DNA from: Pseudomonas koreensis
GTDB taxonomy: Bacteria > Pseudomonadota > Gammaproteobacteria > Pseudomonadales > Pseudomonadaceae
Direction: 5' to 3'
NCBI RefSeq assembly: GCF_024169245.1
Contig: NZ_JALJWP010000001.1
Span: 5,813,501 to 5,877,500, forward strand
DNA: 64,000 bases
The notes beneath the pieces were generated by a model that saw only the letters and a program-made list of their open reading frames with translations, ran no database searches and had not been told where the DNA came from. A program made the position numbers and the translations under genes. Of this stretch, positions 1-9,013 are shown piece by piece (positions within the stretch are counted from its first letter, which is position 1; each line of letters starts with the position of its first letter).

Positions 1-686
1 TCGCTGCGTTTCTCCGCACGGGCCGAGTAGACGCTGGCGCCTTCGATGCCGATGAACACGAACACGGTGACCAGCATCATGTTGCGCACCTGATCCATCA
101 CTCCGCCGAAGTTCGGATTGCTGCGGCCCCAGATGTCGCGGGTGAAGATGTCAGCCTTGAACGCCACGGCAGCGATGACGATGAACATGATCAGCGGCAC
201 GACCTTGGCCACGGTGGTCAACTGGTTGATCAGCGCCGCCTCCTTGATTCCGCGCATCACCAGGAAATGCACCGCCCACAACAGCACCGAGGCGCAGCCG
301 ATGGCGATCGGCGTATTGCCCTGGCCGAACACCGGAAAGAAATAGCCGAGGGTGCTGAACAGCAAGACGAAATAACCGACGTTGCCCAGCCACGCGCTGA
401 TCCAGTAACCCCACGCCGACGAAAAGCCCATGTAATCGCCGAACCCGGCCTTGGCGTAGGCGTAGACGCCAGAGTCCAGTTCCGGTTTGCGATTGGCCAG
501 GGTCTGAAAGACGAACGCCAGGGTCAGCATGCCGATCGCAGTGATGCCCCAGCCGATCAGGATTGCCCCGGCATCGGCGCGCGCCGCCATGTTCTGCGGC
601 AACGAGAAAATCCCCCCGCCGATCATCGAGCCCACCACCAGCGCGATCAACGCACCAAGGCGCAGCTTTTGCGTCGGTTGCGACAT
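1..686 (-). CDS. arcD: Arginine/ornithine antiporter, ArcD-like (partial, 3' end beyond window)
   Basis: An inner-membrane APC-superfamily transporter that would exchange arginine for ornithine. The 228 visible residues match the plus-strand ArcD at 1124 almost position for position: the same KLRLGAL start, the glycine-rich [12 protein letters not shown] motif of helix 1, then several hydrophobic helices up to an IGIEGAS motif. The ATG at 686-684 follows an AAGGAG ribosome site. The gene points away from arcDABC across a 437-base divergent gap. It is probably a paralogue with its own control. The missing C-terminal half prevents a check of integrity; substrate is inferred from similarity. Confidence 0.85.
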   Translation of the reverse strand, partial: MSQPTQKLRLGALIALVVGSMIGGGIFSLPQNMAARADAGAILIGWGITAIGMLTLAFVFQTLANRKPELDSGVYAYAKAGFGDYMGFSSAWGYWISAWLGNVGYFVLLFSTLGYFFPVFGQGNTPIAIGCASVLLWAVHFLVMRGIKEAALINQLTTVAKVVPLIMFIVIAAVAFKADIFTRDIWGRSNPNFGGVMDQVRNMMLVTVFVFIGIEGASVYSARAEKRS

Positions 687-707
687 GCAGATCTCCTTGG
701 AAAAGCC

Positions 708-732
708 GCTGTTGTTTATTTGTAACAACAGC
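708..732 (-). promoter_or_regulatory. Hairpin in leader of the minus-strand arcD copy
   Basis: A perfect 9-bp stem (GCTGTTGTT / AACAACAGC) with a 7-base loop lies about ten bases upstream of the ribosome site of the minus-strand arcD paralogue. It could shape the 5' leader or be a binding palindrome. There is no direct evidence for either role. Confidence 0.4.
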
Positions 733-1047
733 TGACTAAAAAGCTAAGAGTAGATGACGTTTATCAGGTAATACGTGACCGGGCACACTTTTATATAGCT
801 GATGACGATAACGCGTAGCACGTTAATTCAGTTTTGTGCGCTGATCCTGATAATTCGATTCTGTACTGGAAACAGATGACGGACATTTGCCAAACACGCA
901 AAAGCAACTAGCGTCATAGTTCGAAAGCATTAATAGCTATTCCCACTTGCGTCAGCGAAACGGCTCTGTCTCGGGCCTTTCAGAGCACAGCGTTATGCCC
1001 GCAACGGGTGGATAAGTCATTCATTAACAATGGAATGTGGCCATGCA

Positions 1048-1061
1048 CTGATCCAAGTCAG
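1048..1061 (+). promoter_or_regulatory. Putative ANR/FNR box for arcDABC
   Basis: The 14-mer CTGATCCAAGTCAG is a near-palindrome close to the ANR/FNR consensus TTGAT-N4-ATCAA. The arc operon of P. aeruginosa is known to be ANR-activated under low oxygen. With the box at -41.5, transcription would start near 1096, just before the ribosome site at 1112. No equally good box faces the divergent arcD copy. Function is inferred from pattern and position. Confidence 0.6.
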
Positions 1062-1123
1062 CTCTTCGAACAGACAACGGTACTAGGCTGTGAGCTCTCC
1101 TTTCCTGCAATGGAGTCATGCAA

Positions 1124-2551
1124 ATGTCTGAAGCGCCCGGAAAACTAAGACTCGGTGCACTGGTTGCACTGGTAGTCGGCTCAATGATCGGTGGCGGGAT
1201 ATTTTCCTTGCCACAAAACATGGCCGCCAGCGCCGACGTCGGTGCCGTGCTGATCGGCTGGGCCATCACCGCAGTCGGCATGCTCACCCTCGCTTTCGTC
1301 TTTCAGACTCTCGCCAATCGCAAGCCTGACCTGGACGGCGGGGTCTACGCCTACGCCAAGGCAGGATTCGGCGACTACATGGGTTTTTCGTCTGCCTGGG
1401 GTTACTGGATCAGCGCCTGGCTGGGTAACGTCGGCTACTTCGTTCTGCTGTTCAGCACTCTCGGCTACTTCTTTCCGATCTTCGGCGAGGGCAATACCCC
1501 GGCAGCGGTGATAGGCGCGTCGTTGCTGCTGTGGGGCGTGCATTTCCTGGTGTTGCGCGGGATCAAGGAAGCGGCGTTCATCAACCTCGTGACCACGGTC
1601 GCCAAGGTCGTGCCGCTGCTGCTGTTCGTGCTGATCGCCATCTTCGCGTTCAAACTGGACATCTTCACCGCCGACATCTGGGGCGTGAAAAACCCTGATC
1701 TGGGCAGTGTGATGAACCAAGTGCGCAACATGATGCTGGTCACCGTCTGGGTGTTCATCGGCATCGAGGGCGCGAGCATCTTCTCCGCCCGCGCCGAGAA
1801 ACGTTCGGATGTGGGCAAGGCCACCGTGATCGGCTTCATCACCGTGCTGCTGTTTCTGGTGCTGGTGAACGTGCTGTCTCTGGGCATCATGACTCAGCCG
1901 GAACTGGCGAAACTGCAGAACCCGTCGATGGCCGCCGTGCTTGAACACGTGGTCGGGCACTGGGGCGCGGTGCTGATCAGCGTTGGCTTGATCATTTCGC
2001 TGCTGGGGGCGCTGCTGTCATGGGTGCTGCTGTGTGCGGAGATCATGTTCGCCGCAGCCAAAGACCACACCATGCCGGAATTCCTGCGCAAGGAAAACGC
2101 CAACCACGTGCCGGTCAATGCCCTGTGGCTGACCAACGCCATGGTGCAGGTGTTCCTGATCATCACCCTGTTCTCGGCCAGCACTTACCTGTCGCTGATC
2201 TACCTCGCCACTTCGATGATTCTGGTGCCGTATCTGTGGTCGGCGGCCTATGCCCTGCTGCTGGCGGTGCGTGGCGAGAGCTACGAAGGCTTTGCCGCCG
2301 AGCGGCGCAAGGATCTGATCATCGGCGGTATCGCCCTGATCTATGCGGTGTGGTTGTTGTACGCCGGCGGGGTCAAGTACCTGCTGCTGTCGGCCCTGCT
2401 TTATGCGCCCGGCGCAATCCTGTTCGCCAAGGCCAAGCTGGAACTCAAACAACCGGTTTTCACCAACGTCGAGAAGCTGATTTTCGCTGCAGTGGTCGTG
2501 GGCGCCGTGGTGGCGGCCTACGGTCTCTACGATGGCTTCCTGACGCTGTAA
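1124..2551 (+). CDS. arcD: Arginine/ornithine antiporter ArcD
   Basis: An integral inner-membrane exchanger that imports arginine and exports ornithine for the arginine deiminase pathway. The 475-residue product has about 12 hydrophobic segments and the APC motif [13 protein letters not shown] near the N-terminus. Two in-frame ATGs exist. The second (1124) is chosen because GGAG at 1112-1115 sits 8 bases from it but only 2 from the first (1118). It is the first gene of arcDABC, with arcA 34 bases downstream. The ANR-like box at 1048 suggests induction at low oxygen. Confidence 0.95.
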   Translation: MSEAPGKLRLGALVALVVGSMIGGGIFSLPQNMAASADVGAVLIGWAITAVGMLTLAFVFQTLANRKPDLDGGVYAYAKAGFGDYMGFSSAWGYWISAWLGNVGYFVLLFSTLGYFFPIFGEGNTPAAVIGASLLLWGVHFLVLRGIKEAAFINLVTTVAKVVPLLLFVLIAIFAFKLDIFTADIWGVKNPDLGSVMNQVRNMMLVTVWVFIGIEGASIFSARAEKRSDVGKATVIGFITVLLFLVLVNVLSLGIMTQPELAKLQNPSMAAVLEHVVGHWGAVLISVGLIISLLGALLSWVLLCAEIMFAAAKDHTMPEFLRKENANHVPVNALWLTNAMVQVFLIITLFSASTYLSLIYLATSMILVPYLWSAAYALLLAVRGESYEGFAAERRKDLIIGGIALIYAVWLLYAGGVKYLLLSALLYAPGAILFAKAKLELKQPVFTNVEKLIFAAVVVGAVVAAYGLYDGFLTL

Positions 2552-2585
2552 CCCCTGATTGATTGTCATCTGGAGGAACACAGAA

Positions 2586-3842
2586 ATGACCACGGAAAAA
2601 GTGAAGTACGGCGTCCACTCCGAAGCCGGGAAACTGCGTAAAGTCATGGTTTGCTCCCCAGGTCTGGCCCATCAGCGGCTGACCCCGAACAACTGCGATG
2701 AGCTGCTGTTCGACGACGTGCTGTGGGTGGCGCAGGCCAAGCGCGACCACTTCGACTTCGTCACCAAGATGCGCGAGCGCGGCATCGACGTGCTGGAAAT
2801 GCACAACCTGCTGACCGACATCGTTGCCATCCCCGAGGCGCTGGACTGGATTCTTGAACGCAAGGTCACCGCCGACTCGGTGGGCCTGGGCCTGATCAGT
2901 GAAGTGAAATCCTGGCTGAAAAGTCTCGAGCCGCGGCACATCGCCGAATTCCTGATTGGCGGCGTCTCGGCCGATGATTTGCCGGACAGCTTCGGTGGCA
3001 AGACCATCCAGATGTTCCGCGACTTCCTTGGGCATTCCAGCTTCATCCTGCCGCCGCTGCCCAACACCCAGTTCACCCGCGACACCACTTGCTGGATCTA
3101 CGGTGGCGTGACGCTGAACCCGATGTACTGGCCGGCGCGCCGTCAGGAAACCCTGCTGACCACCGCCATCTACAAATTCCATCCGCAATTCACCAACGCC
3201 GAATTCGAGATCTGGTACGGCGACCCCGACAAGGATCACGGCAACTCCACCCTTGAGGGCGGCGACGTCATGCCGATCGGCAACGGCGTGGTGCTGATCG
3301 GCATGGGCGAGCGCTCATCGCGTCAGGCCATCGGCCAACTGGCGCTGAACCTGTTCAACAACAAAGCGGTGGAAAAAGTCATCGTCGCCGGCCTGCCGAA
3401 ATCCCGCGCGGCAATGCACCTGGACACCGTGTTCAGCTTCTGCGACCGCGACCTGGTGACGATTTTCCCGGAAGTGGTCAACCAGATCGTCGCCTTCACC
3501 CTGCGCCCTGACGAAAGCAAACAGGGCGGCATCGACATTCGCCGCGAAGAAGGCAGCTTCCTCGACACCGTCGCCGCTGCGCTCAACCTGCCGAAACTGC
3601 GCGTGGTGGAAACCGGCGGCAACAGCTTCGCCGCCGAACGCGAGCAATGGGACGACGGCAACAACGTGGTGGCGATGGAGCCCGGCGTGGTCATCGGCTA
3701 CGACCGCAACACCTACACCAATACCCTGCTGCGCAAGGCTGGCGTGGAAGTCATCACCATAAGCGCCGGCGAACTCGGTCGCGGCCGTGGCGGCGGCCAC
3801 TGCATGACCTGCCCGATCGTGCGCGACCCGATCGATTACTAA
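2586..3842 (+). CDS. arcA: Arginine deiminase ArcA
   Basis: A cytoplasmic enzyme that hydrolyses arginine to citrulline and ammonia, the first step of the deiminase pathway. At 418 residues it has the usual family length. The C-terminal [11 protein letters not shown] segment holds the catalytic cysteine, and [10 protein letters not shown] is a conserved active-site loop. The start is the ATG at 2586 (MTTEKVKYG), after GGAGG at about 2572-2576; an upstream in-frame extension to 2559 lacks conservation. It lies between arcD and arcB, as in P. aeruginosa. Confidence 0.97.
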   Translation: MTTEKVKYGVHSEAGKLRKVMVCSPGLAHQRLTPNNCDELLFDDVLWVAQAKRDHFDFVTKMRERGIDVLEMHNLLTDIVAIPEALDWILERKVTADSVGLGLISEVKSWLKSLEPRHIAEFLIGGVSADDLPDSFGGKTIQMFRDFLGHSSFILPPLPNTQFTRDTTCWIYGGVTLNPMYWPARRQETLLTTAIYKFHPQFTNAEFEIWYGDPDKDHGNSTLEGGDVMPIGNGVVLIGMGERSSRQAIGQLALNLFNNKAVEKVIVAGLPKSRAAMHLDTVFSFCDRDLVTIFPEVVNQIVAFTLRPDESKQGGIDIRREEGSFLDTVAAALNLPKLRVVETGGNSFAAEREQWDDGNNVVAMEPGVVIGYDRNTYTNTLLRKAGVEVITISAGELGRGRGGGHCMTCPIVRDPIDY

Positions 3843-3911
3843 ACGACCGTCCCCCCGGCCGCACCCATCCCGTAGCGGCCGGGCCGATTACCGAATCCAA
3901 GGAGAATCATC

Positions 3912-4922
3912 ATGGCGTTTAACATTCACAACCGTAATTTGCTGAGCCTGGAACACCACACCCCTCGCGAATTGCGTTACTTGCTCGACCTTTCTCGCGA
4001 TCTGAAACGTGCGAAGTACACCGGCACCGAGCAACAGCATCTGAAGGGCAATAACATCGCCCTGATCTTCGAGAAAACTTCGACCCGCACCCGTTGTGCA
4101 TTCGAAGTGGCGGCCTATGACCAGGGCGCCAACGTCACCTACATCGACCCGAACTCCTCGCAGATCGGCCACAAGGAAAGCATGAAGGACACCGCCCGCG
4201 TGCTCGGGCGCATGTACGACGCCATCGAATACCGTGGCTTCAAACAGGAAATCGTCGAAGAGCTGGCCAAGTTTGCCGGGGTGCCGGTGTTCAACGGCCT
4301 GACCGATGAATATCACCCGACCCAGATGATCGCCGACGTGCTGACCATGCGTGAGCACGCCGACAAGCCGATACACGAAATCAGCTACGCCTACCTCGGC
4401 GATGCGCGCAACAACATGGGTAATTCGCTGCTGCTGATCGGCGCCAAGCTCGGCATGGACGTGCGCATCTGCGCGCCAAAAGCCCTGTGGCCGCTGGACG
4501 ATCTGGTAGCGCGCTGCAAAAAATACGGTGAGGAGAGTGGCGCACGCATTACCCTCACCGAAGATCCGAAGGAAGCGGTCAAAGGCGTCGACTTCATTCA
4601 CACCGACGTCTGGGTATCGATGGGCGAACCGGTGGAAGCCTGGGCCGAGCGCATTCAGCAGCTGCTGCCGTACCAGGTCAACGCCGAGCTGATGAAAGCC
4701 ACCGGCAACCCGCGCACCAAGTTCATGCACTGCCTGCCGGCATTCCACAACAGCGACACCAAGGTCGGCAAACAGATCGCCGAACAATATCCGCATCTGA
4801 AAAACGGCATCGAAGTGACCGACGACGTGTTCGAGTCGCCGGCCTGCATCGCCTTCGAGCAAGCGGAAAACCGCATGCACACGATCAAGGCGATCCTGGT
4901 CTCGACCCTGGCTGATCTGTAA
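3912..4922 (+). CDS. arcB: Ornithine carbamoyltransferase, catabolic (ArcB)
   Basis: Catalyses phosphorolysis of citrulline to ornithine and carbamoyl phosphate, the second step of the deiminase pathway, in the cytoplasm. The 336-residue product has the carbamoyl-phosphate motif STRTR at 57-61, a DEYHPTQ motif near 140 and the ornithine-binding HCLPAFH motif near 274. AAGGAG precedes the ATG by about 8 bases. Its place between arcA and arcC, and the length of 336 residues, favour the catabolic enzyme over anabolic ArgF. Confidence 0.97.
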   Translation: MAFNIHNRNLLSLEHHTPRELRYLLDLSRDLKRAKYTGTEQQHLKGNNIALIFEKTSTRTRCAFEVAAYDQGANVTYIDPNSSQIGHKESMKDTARVLGRMYDAIEYRGFKQEIVEELAKFAGVPVFNGLTDEYHPTQMIADVLTMREHADKPIHEISYAYLGDARNNMGNSLLLIGAKLGMDVRICAPKALWPLDDLVARCKKYGEESGARITLTEDPKEAVKGVDFIHTDVWVSMGEPVEAWAERIQQLLPYQVNAELMKATGNPRTKFMHCLPAFHNSDTKVGKQIAEQYPHLKNGIEVTDDVFESPACIAFEQAENRMHTIKAILVSTLADL

Positions 4923-4961
4923 CGCCACTGAGCTCCCACTGAAGGAACAGGAAACAAAAAA

Positions 4962-5051
4962 TGTGGGAGCGAGCTTGCTCGCGAAAACGGTGTGTCATTC
5001 ACCAGCGATGTCGACTGAAATGACGCATTCGCGAGCAAGCTCGCTCCCACA
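4962..5051. repeat. REPIN, GTGGGAGCGAGC family
   Basis: Two inverted copies of a REP unit (TGTGGGAGCGAGCTTGCTCG and its complement) flank a spacer of about 40 bases. It separates arcB from arcC and would fold into a long hairpin in the mRNA, which may damp arcC expression or protect upstream transcript. The same family recurs at 11923, 15901, 35924 and 57170. Confidence 0.9.
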
Positions 5052-5115
5052 GGGATCCCGGTTTCGACAGAGAGATCGAGTCGTTTGCCATTCCTCTGCT
5101 TAGAAGGATTGCATC

Positions 5116-6045
5116 ATGCGTATCGTCGTAGCCCTGGGCGGTAACGCCCTGCTCCGCCGTGGTGAGCCGATGACCGCTGACAACCAGCGCGCCAACATCC
5201 GCATCGCCACCGAGCAAATTGCCAAGATCCATCCCGGCAACCAACTGGTCATCGCCCACGGCAATGGCCCGCAAGTCGGCCTGCTGTCGCTGCAAGCGGC
5301 GGCCTACACCTCTGTCACTCCGTATCCGCTGGACGTGCTCGGCGCCGAAACCGAAGGCATGATCGGCTACATCATCGAACAGGAGTTGGGCAACCTGCTC
5401 GACTTCGAGGTGCCGTTCGCCACCCTGCTCACCCAGGTCGAAGTCGACGCCAACGACCCGGCCTTCAAGAACCCGACCAAGCCGATCGGCCCGGTGTACG
5501 AAAAAGCCGAAGCGGAAAAACTCGCCGCCGAAAAAGGCTGGGCAATTGCTGCCGATGGCGACAAGTTCCGCCGTGTCGTCGCCAGTCCACGGCCGAAACG
5601 CATCTTCGAAATCCGCCCGATCAAGTGGCTGCTGGACAAGGGCAGCATTGTGATCTGCGCCGGTGGCGGCGGCATTCCGACCATGTACGACGAACAGCGC
5701 AATCTCAAAGGCATCGAGGCGGTAATCGATAAGGACCTGTGCTCGTCGCTGCTCGCCGAACAACTGGAAGCCGACCTGCTGGTGATCGCCACCGACGTCA
5801 ACGCGGCGTTCATCGACTATGGCAAACCCACCCAGAAGGCCATTGCCGAAGCCCACCCCGACGAACTCGAACGCCTCGGTTTCGCCGCCGGCTCGATGGG
5901 GCCGAAGGTGCAGGCAGCCTGTGAATTCGCGCGCCATACTGGCAAGGTCGCGGTGATCGGTTCGCTGGCCGATATCGAAGCCATCGTCCAGGGTACTGCC
6001 GGTACGCGGGTCAGCACGGCGAAGCCGGGGATCAGCTACCGATAA
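5116..6045 (+). CDS. arcC: Carbamate kinase ArcC
   Basis: Transfers phosphate from carbamoyl phosphate to ADP, giving ATP, CO2 and ammonia: the energy-yielding last step of arginine fermentation. The 309-residue product shows the amino-acid kinase fold signatures: [14 protein letters not shown] at the N-terminus, a GNGPQVG loop near residue 53, and an AGGGGIPTM motif near 183. AGAAGGA precedes the ATG. It is separated from arcB by 193 bases containing a REPIN, so differential expression within the operon is possible. Confidence 0.97.
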   Translation: MRIVVALGGNALLRRGEPMTADNQRANIRIATEQIAKIHPGNQLVIAHGNGPQVGLLSLQAAAYTSVTPYPLDVLGAETEGMIGYIIEQELGNLLDFEVPFATLLTQVEVDANDPAFKNPTKPIGPVYEKAEAEKLAAEKGWAIAADGDKFRRVVASPRPKRIFEIRPIKWLLDKGSIVICAGGGGIPTMYDEQRNLKGIEAVIDKDLCSSLLAEQLEADLLVIATDVNAAFIDYGKPTQKAIAEAHPDELERLGFAAGSMGPKVQAACEFARHTGKVAVIGSLADIEAIVQGTAGTRVSTAKPGISYR

Positions 6046-6107
6046 CAATAAACGCGGGGGCAGGCACAAAACCTGCTCCGCTCCCATGCCTTGAAAGGAG
6101 TAGCTCA

Positions 6108-6470
6108 ATGGCCCAATTCGAACCCGGTCACCTGCATATCGAACGGCACGCGTTGACCGACGATGACGTCAATTACAACGTGCATCTGGACTATGAAGTG
6201 TTCACCGATCCGCAGAAAGGCAAAGGGATTCAGTTCACCCTGCATGGCAGCATGCAGGGCAAGGACATGAAGGAAACGTTTTTCCTGCCCAAGGAAGAGG
6301 CTTACAACTTCGCCCGCGATGTCACGCGGATTGCCGAGAAGTACGGGATCCCCAAGGCCCATAGCCAGATCGGCTCGGTGCACAAGCATTACGATCTGAT
6401 GTTTGAAGACATTCGGCAGAAGCTGAATATGCAGTCGGGGGATCCGGTCAATCTCGAGCATTTCGAATAA
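6108..6470 (+). CDS. DUF5064 family protein
   Basis: A 120-residue soluble protein that I recognise as the Pseudomonas-restricted DUF5064 family (start AQFEPGHLHIER, end QSGDPVNLEHFE). No signal peptide, membrane segment or catalytic motif is visible, and the biochemical role is unknown. AAGGAG lies 8 bases before the ATG. It follows arcC by 62 bases in the same direction without a clear terminator, so co-transcription with the arc operon is plausible but unproven. Confidence 0.8.
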   Translation: MAQFEPGHLHIERHALTDDDVNYNVHLDYEVFTDPQKGKGIQFTLHGSMQGKDMKETFFLPKEEAYNFARDVTRIAEKYGIPKAHSQIGSVHKHYDLMFEDIRQKLNMQSGDPVNLEHFE

Positions 6471-6482
6471 CTTCCTTTCCAC

Positions 6483-6588
6483 TGATCGTTCCCACGCTCC
6501 GCGTGGTAATGCATCCCGTGACGCTCCGCGTCACAGCGGACGCGGAGCGTCCGTGGCGGCATTCCCACGCAGAGCGTGGGAACGATCA
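6483..6588. repeat. Intergenic palindrome, GTTCCCACGCTCCGCGTGG family
   Basis: The outer arms TGATCGTTCCCACGCTCCGC and complement match over 24 positions with one mismatch. The inner part holds further inverted CGCTCCGCGTC copies. It is a complete REP-type element of a different family from the others here, sitting between the DUF5064 gene and gcsR. Confidence 0.85.
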
Positions 6589-6669
6589 GCGCAGGGCCAC
6601 AGATTTCACCATTAGCCCGCCCCAAGGCATACTTGCGCCCTCCGCTCTGCAGATCACTGAACCGCCCCC

Positions 6670-8178
6670 ATGCGTATCCACGTCAGCTTCATCGACCGCG
6701 TCGGCATCACCCAGGAAGTCCTGGCTATCCTCGGTGGGCGCAATCTCAATCTGGATGCGGTGGAGATGATTCCGCCGAACGTCTACATCGACGCGCCGAC
6801 CCTGAGCCCGCAAGTGCTCGAAGAACTGAAAGATGCGCTGTTCCGGGTACGCGGCGTCGAGGCGGTAACGGTGGTCGACATCCTCCCCGGCCAGCGTCGG
6901 CACCTTCAGCTCGACGCCTTGCTCGCGGCCATGACCGACCCGGTGCTGGCCCTCGACAGCGCCGGCCAAGTGCTGCTGGCCAACCCGGCGTTGATCGCGT
7001 TATACGGTCGCGAGCCGGCCGGCGAAAGCGTCTCGGCGCTGTTCAATGATCCCGGCCTGCTCGACACGCTGCTCGAAAATGGCTTTCGCCTGCCGCTGCG
7101 CGAGATCACCGTCAACGGCCAGACCCTGTTGCTCGACGCCACGCCGATCACCGACGCCGGCGCCCTGCTGACCCTCTTTCAACCGAACCGCATCGGCGAA
7201 CAACTCTCGGCATTGCACCACGACCACGCCGAAGGCTTCGACGCCCTGCTCGGCGAGTCCCCGGCGATCCGCACCCTCAAGGCCCGCGCGCAAAGGGTCG
7301 CGGCGCTTGACGCACCTTTATTGATTCAAGGCGAAACCGGTACCGGCAAAGAACTGGTGGCCCGTGCCTGTCACGCCATCAGTGCTCGGCATAGCGCACC
7401 GTTTCTCGCCCTCAACTGCGCGGCGCTGCCGGAGAACCTCGCCGAGAGCGAACTGTTCGGCTACGCGCCCGGCGCCTTCACCGGCGCGGCGCGTGGCGGT
7501 AAACCGGGGCTGATGGAACTGGCCAACCAGGGCACGGTGTTTCTCGATGAAATCGGCGAGATGTCGCCGTACTTGCAGGCCAAGCTGCTGCGTTTCCTCA
7601 ACGACGGCAGCTTTCGTCGGGTGGGCGGTGATCGTGAAGTGAAGGTCAACGTGCGCATCCTCAGCGCGACCCACCGCGATCTGGAAAAAATGGTCAGCGA
7701 AGGCCTGTTCCGCGAAGACCTGTTCTATCGCCTCAACGTGCTCAACGTCGAAGTGCCGCCGCTGCGCGAGCGCGGCCAGGACATTCTGTTGCTGGCGCGA
7801 TATTTCATGCAGCAGGCCTGCGCGCAGATTCAGCGCCCGGTCTGTCGCCTGGCGCCGGGGACTTATCCAGCGCTGCTCGACAATCGCTGGCCGGGCAACG
7901 TGCGGCAATTGCAGAACGTGATTTTCCGCGCGGCAGCGATTTGCGAGAGCAGCCTGGTCGATATCGGCGACCTCGATATCGCCGGCACCTCCGTCGCGCG
8001 CCAGACTGACACCGACGTCGACAGCCTCGAACAAGCGGTCGAATCCTTCGAAAAAGCGCTGCTGGAAAAGCTCTACGTCAGCTACCCCTCGACCCGCCAA
8101 CTGGCGAGCCGCTTGCAAACCTCGCACACCGCCATCGCCCATCGCCTGCGCAAGTACGGCATTCCCAACAAACCCTGA
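6670..8178 (+). CDS. gcsR: GcsR, TyrR-like sigma-54-dependent activator of glycine cleavage genes
   Basis: A 502-residue enhancer-binding protein. An ACT-like domain spans about 1-75 and a PAS-like domain about 80-190. The AAA+ domain (about 205-440) has Walker A GETGTGKE at 221-228 and the sigma-54 contact motif GAFTGA at 268-273. A TyrR-type helix-turn-helix ends the protein (TRQLASRLQTSHTAIAHRLR). The downstream gcv operon, with three 18-bp palindromes and a sigma-54 promoter, matches the published P. aeruginosa GcsR arrangement, in which glycine is the signal. The start lacks a strong ribosome site but conservation begins at this ATG. Confidence 0.92.
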   Translation: MRIHVSFIDRVGITQEVLAILGGRNLNLDAVEMIPPNVYIDAPTLSPQVLEELKDALFRVRGVEAVTVVDILPGQRRHLQLDALLAAMTDPVLALDSAGQVLLANPALIALYGREPAGESVSALFNDPGLLDTLLENGFRLPLREITVNGQTLLLDATPITDAGALLTLFQPNRIGEQLSALHHDHAEGFDALLGESPAIRTLKARAQRVAALDAPLLIQGETGTGKELVARACHAISARHSAPFLALNCAALPENLAESELFGYAPGAFTGAARGGKPGLMELANQGTVFLDEIGEMSPYLQAKLLRFLNDGSFRRVGGDREVKVNVRILSATHRDLEKMVSEGLFREDLFYRLNVLNVEVPPLRERGQDILLLARYFMQQACAQIQRPVCRLAPGTYPALLDNRWPGNVRQLQNVIFRAAAICESSLVDIGDLDIAGTSVARQTDTDVDSLEQAVESFEKALLEKLYVSYPSTRQLASRLQTSHTAIAHRLRKYGIPNKP

Positions 8179-8196
8179 GATCACCACCGATCTCCC

Positions 8197-8280
8197 TGTA
8201 GGAGCTGCCGAAGGCTGCGATCTTTTGACTTGGTTTTTGAAGATCAAGATCAAAAGATCGCAGCCTTCGGCAGCTCCTAC
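8197..8280. repeat. REPIN, GTAGGAGCTGCCGAAGGCTG family (inward form)
   Basis: Inverted REP units with GTAGGAG at the outer ends and GATCTTTT towards the loop. It lies just after gcsR and may end its transcript before the gcvH control region. The same form occurs at 26870. Confidence 0.9.
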
Positions 8281-8335
8281 CGTCCGGGTTCCCAGTTCAG
8301 GAATGATATCGCCCTATCTGAAAACGACCTCCACC

Positions 8336-8353
8336 TGTACCGAAAGCGCTACA
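8336..8353 (+). promoter_or_regulatory. GcsR operator site 1
   Basis: TGTACCGAAAGCGCTACA is an 18-bp imperfect palindrome of the form TGTANCG-N4-CGNTNCR, matching the reported GcsR site TGTAACG-N4-CGTTCCG. It lies about 180 bases upstream of the sigma-54 promoter, the usual enhancer distance. Binding is inferred. Confidence 0.75.
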
Positions 8354-8354
8354 G

Positions 8355-8372
8355 CGGAACGATATCGCTACA
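8355..8372 (-). promoter_or_regulatory. GcsR operator site 2
   Basis: The minus strand reads TGTAGCGATATCGTTCCG, with the right half-site identical to the reported GcsR consensus half CGTTCCG. It starts 19 bp from site 1, so the two sites lie on nearly the same helix face. Confidence 0.8.
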
Positions 8373-8435
8373 CACGCCTATGATCAGCGCTGCGCAACGC
8401 TTTGATCCCGTTCAGCTTTTTTCCTCGTTCTACGC

Positions 8436-8453
8436 TGTAGCGATTTCGCTACA
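8436..8453 (+). promoter_or_regulatory. GcsR operator site 3
   Basis: TGTAGCGATTTCGCTACA is the most symmetric of the three 18-bp sites. It begins exactly 100 bases from site 1 and 65 bases before the promoter -24 element. An AT-rich stretch at about 8470-8505 lies between it and the promoter and could allow bending. Confidence 0.8.
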
Positions 8454-8517
8454 GCGCCGGCTTACCGAGAAACACCAATCAAATACAAGTGATTGATTTA
8501 TATGGGGAAATCAACCT

Positions 8518-8533
8518 TGGCCGCATTCTTGCT
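8518..8533 (+). promoter_or_regulatory. Sigma-54 promoter of gcvHP-sdaA-gcvT
   Basis: TGGCCGCATTCTTGCT carries the invariant GG at -24 and GC at -12 with the required 10-base spacing, close to TGGCACG-N4-TTGCW. Transcription would begin near 8544, leaving a 5' leader of about 75 bases before gcvH. An activator gene of the right class and its operators sit directly upstream. Confidence 0.85.
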
Positions 8534-8618
8534 AATTATCTCCTCATCTATCAAGGGCGTCCCCGCCCCACGCTTTCCACCGCGTCCACCAGACGAGTCT
8601 GGCCCCCGAGGAGTTTCC

Positions 8619-9002
8619 ATGAGCGAGTTGCGTTTTACTGAAGATCACGAATGGCTGCGCACCGGAGCCGACGGCAGTGTCACTGTCGGCATCACCGCGT
8701 TTGCGCAGAACGCCTTGGGCGACGTGGTATTCGTGCAACTGCCTGAGCTGCAGGCTTACGAAAAAGGCGCCGAAGCCGCCACCGTGGAATCGGTGAAAGC
8801 CGCCAGCGGCGTATACATGCCGCTTGATGGCGAGGTGTTGGAAGTCAACCCGGCACTGCAAGACGCCCCGGAACTGGTCAACGAAGATCCGCTGGGTGAA
8901 GGCTGGTTCTTTCGTTTCCAGCCAAGCGACGCGTCTGCCGTTGCTAAACTGCTCGATCAGGACGCTTACGACCGTCTGATCAAAGCCCAAGCCGAAGCCT
9001 GA
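8619..9002 (+). CDS. gcvH: Glycine cleavage system H protein
   Basis: The lipoyl carrier that shuttles the methylamine group between GcvP, GcvT and lipoamide dehydrogenase. It has 127 residues, the standard length, with the lipoyl-lysine K60 in the ESVKAAS motif. The start is the ATG at 8619 after GAGGAG; an in-frame extension back to 8493 would begin upstream of the sigma-54 start site and is rejected. It is the first gene of the operon, with gcvP 11 bases on. Confidence 0.97.
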   Translation: MSELRFTEDHEWLRTGADGSVTVGITAFAQNALGDVVFVQLPELQAYEKGAEAATVESVKAASGVYMPLDGEVLEVNPALQDAPELVNEDPLGEGWFFRFQPSDASAVAKLLDQDAYDRLIKAQAEA

Positions 9003-9013
9003 GGAATTACGCC

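Noticed and set aside
8544..8618. A glycine riboswitch in the gcvH leader
   Set aside because: The leader after the sigma-54 start is about 75 bases, too short for a glycine aptamer. Control fits GcsR instead.
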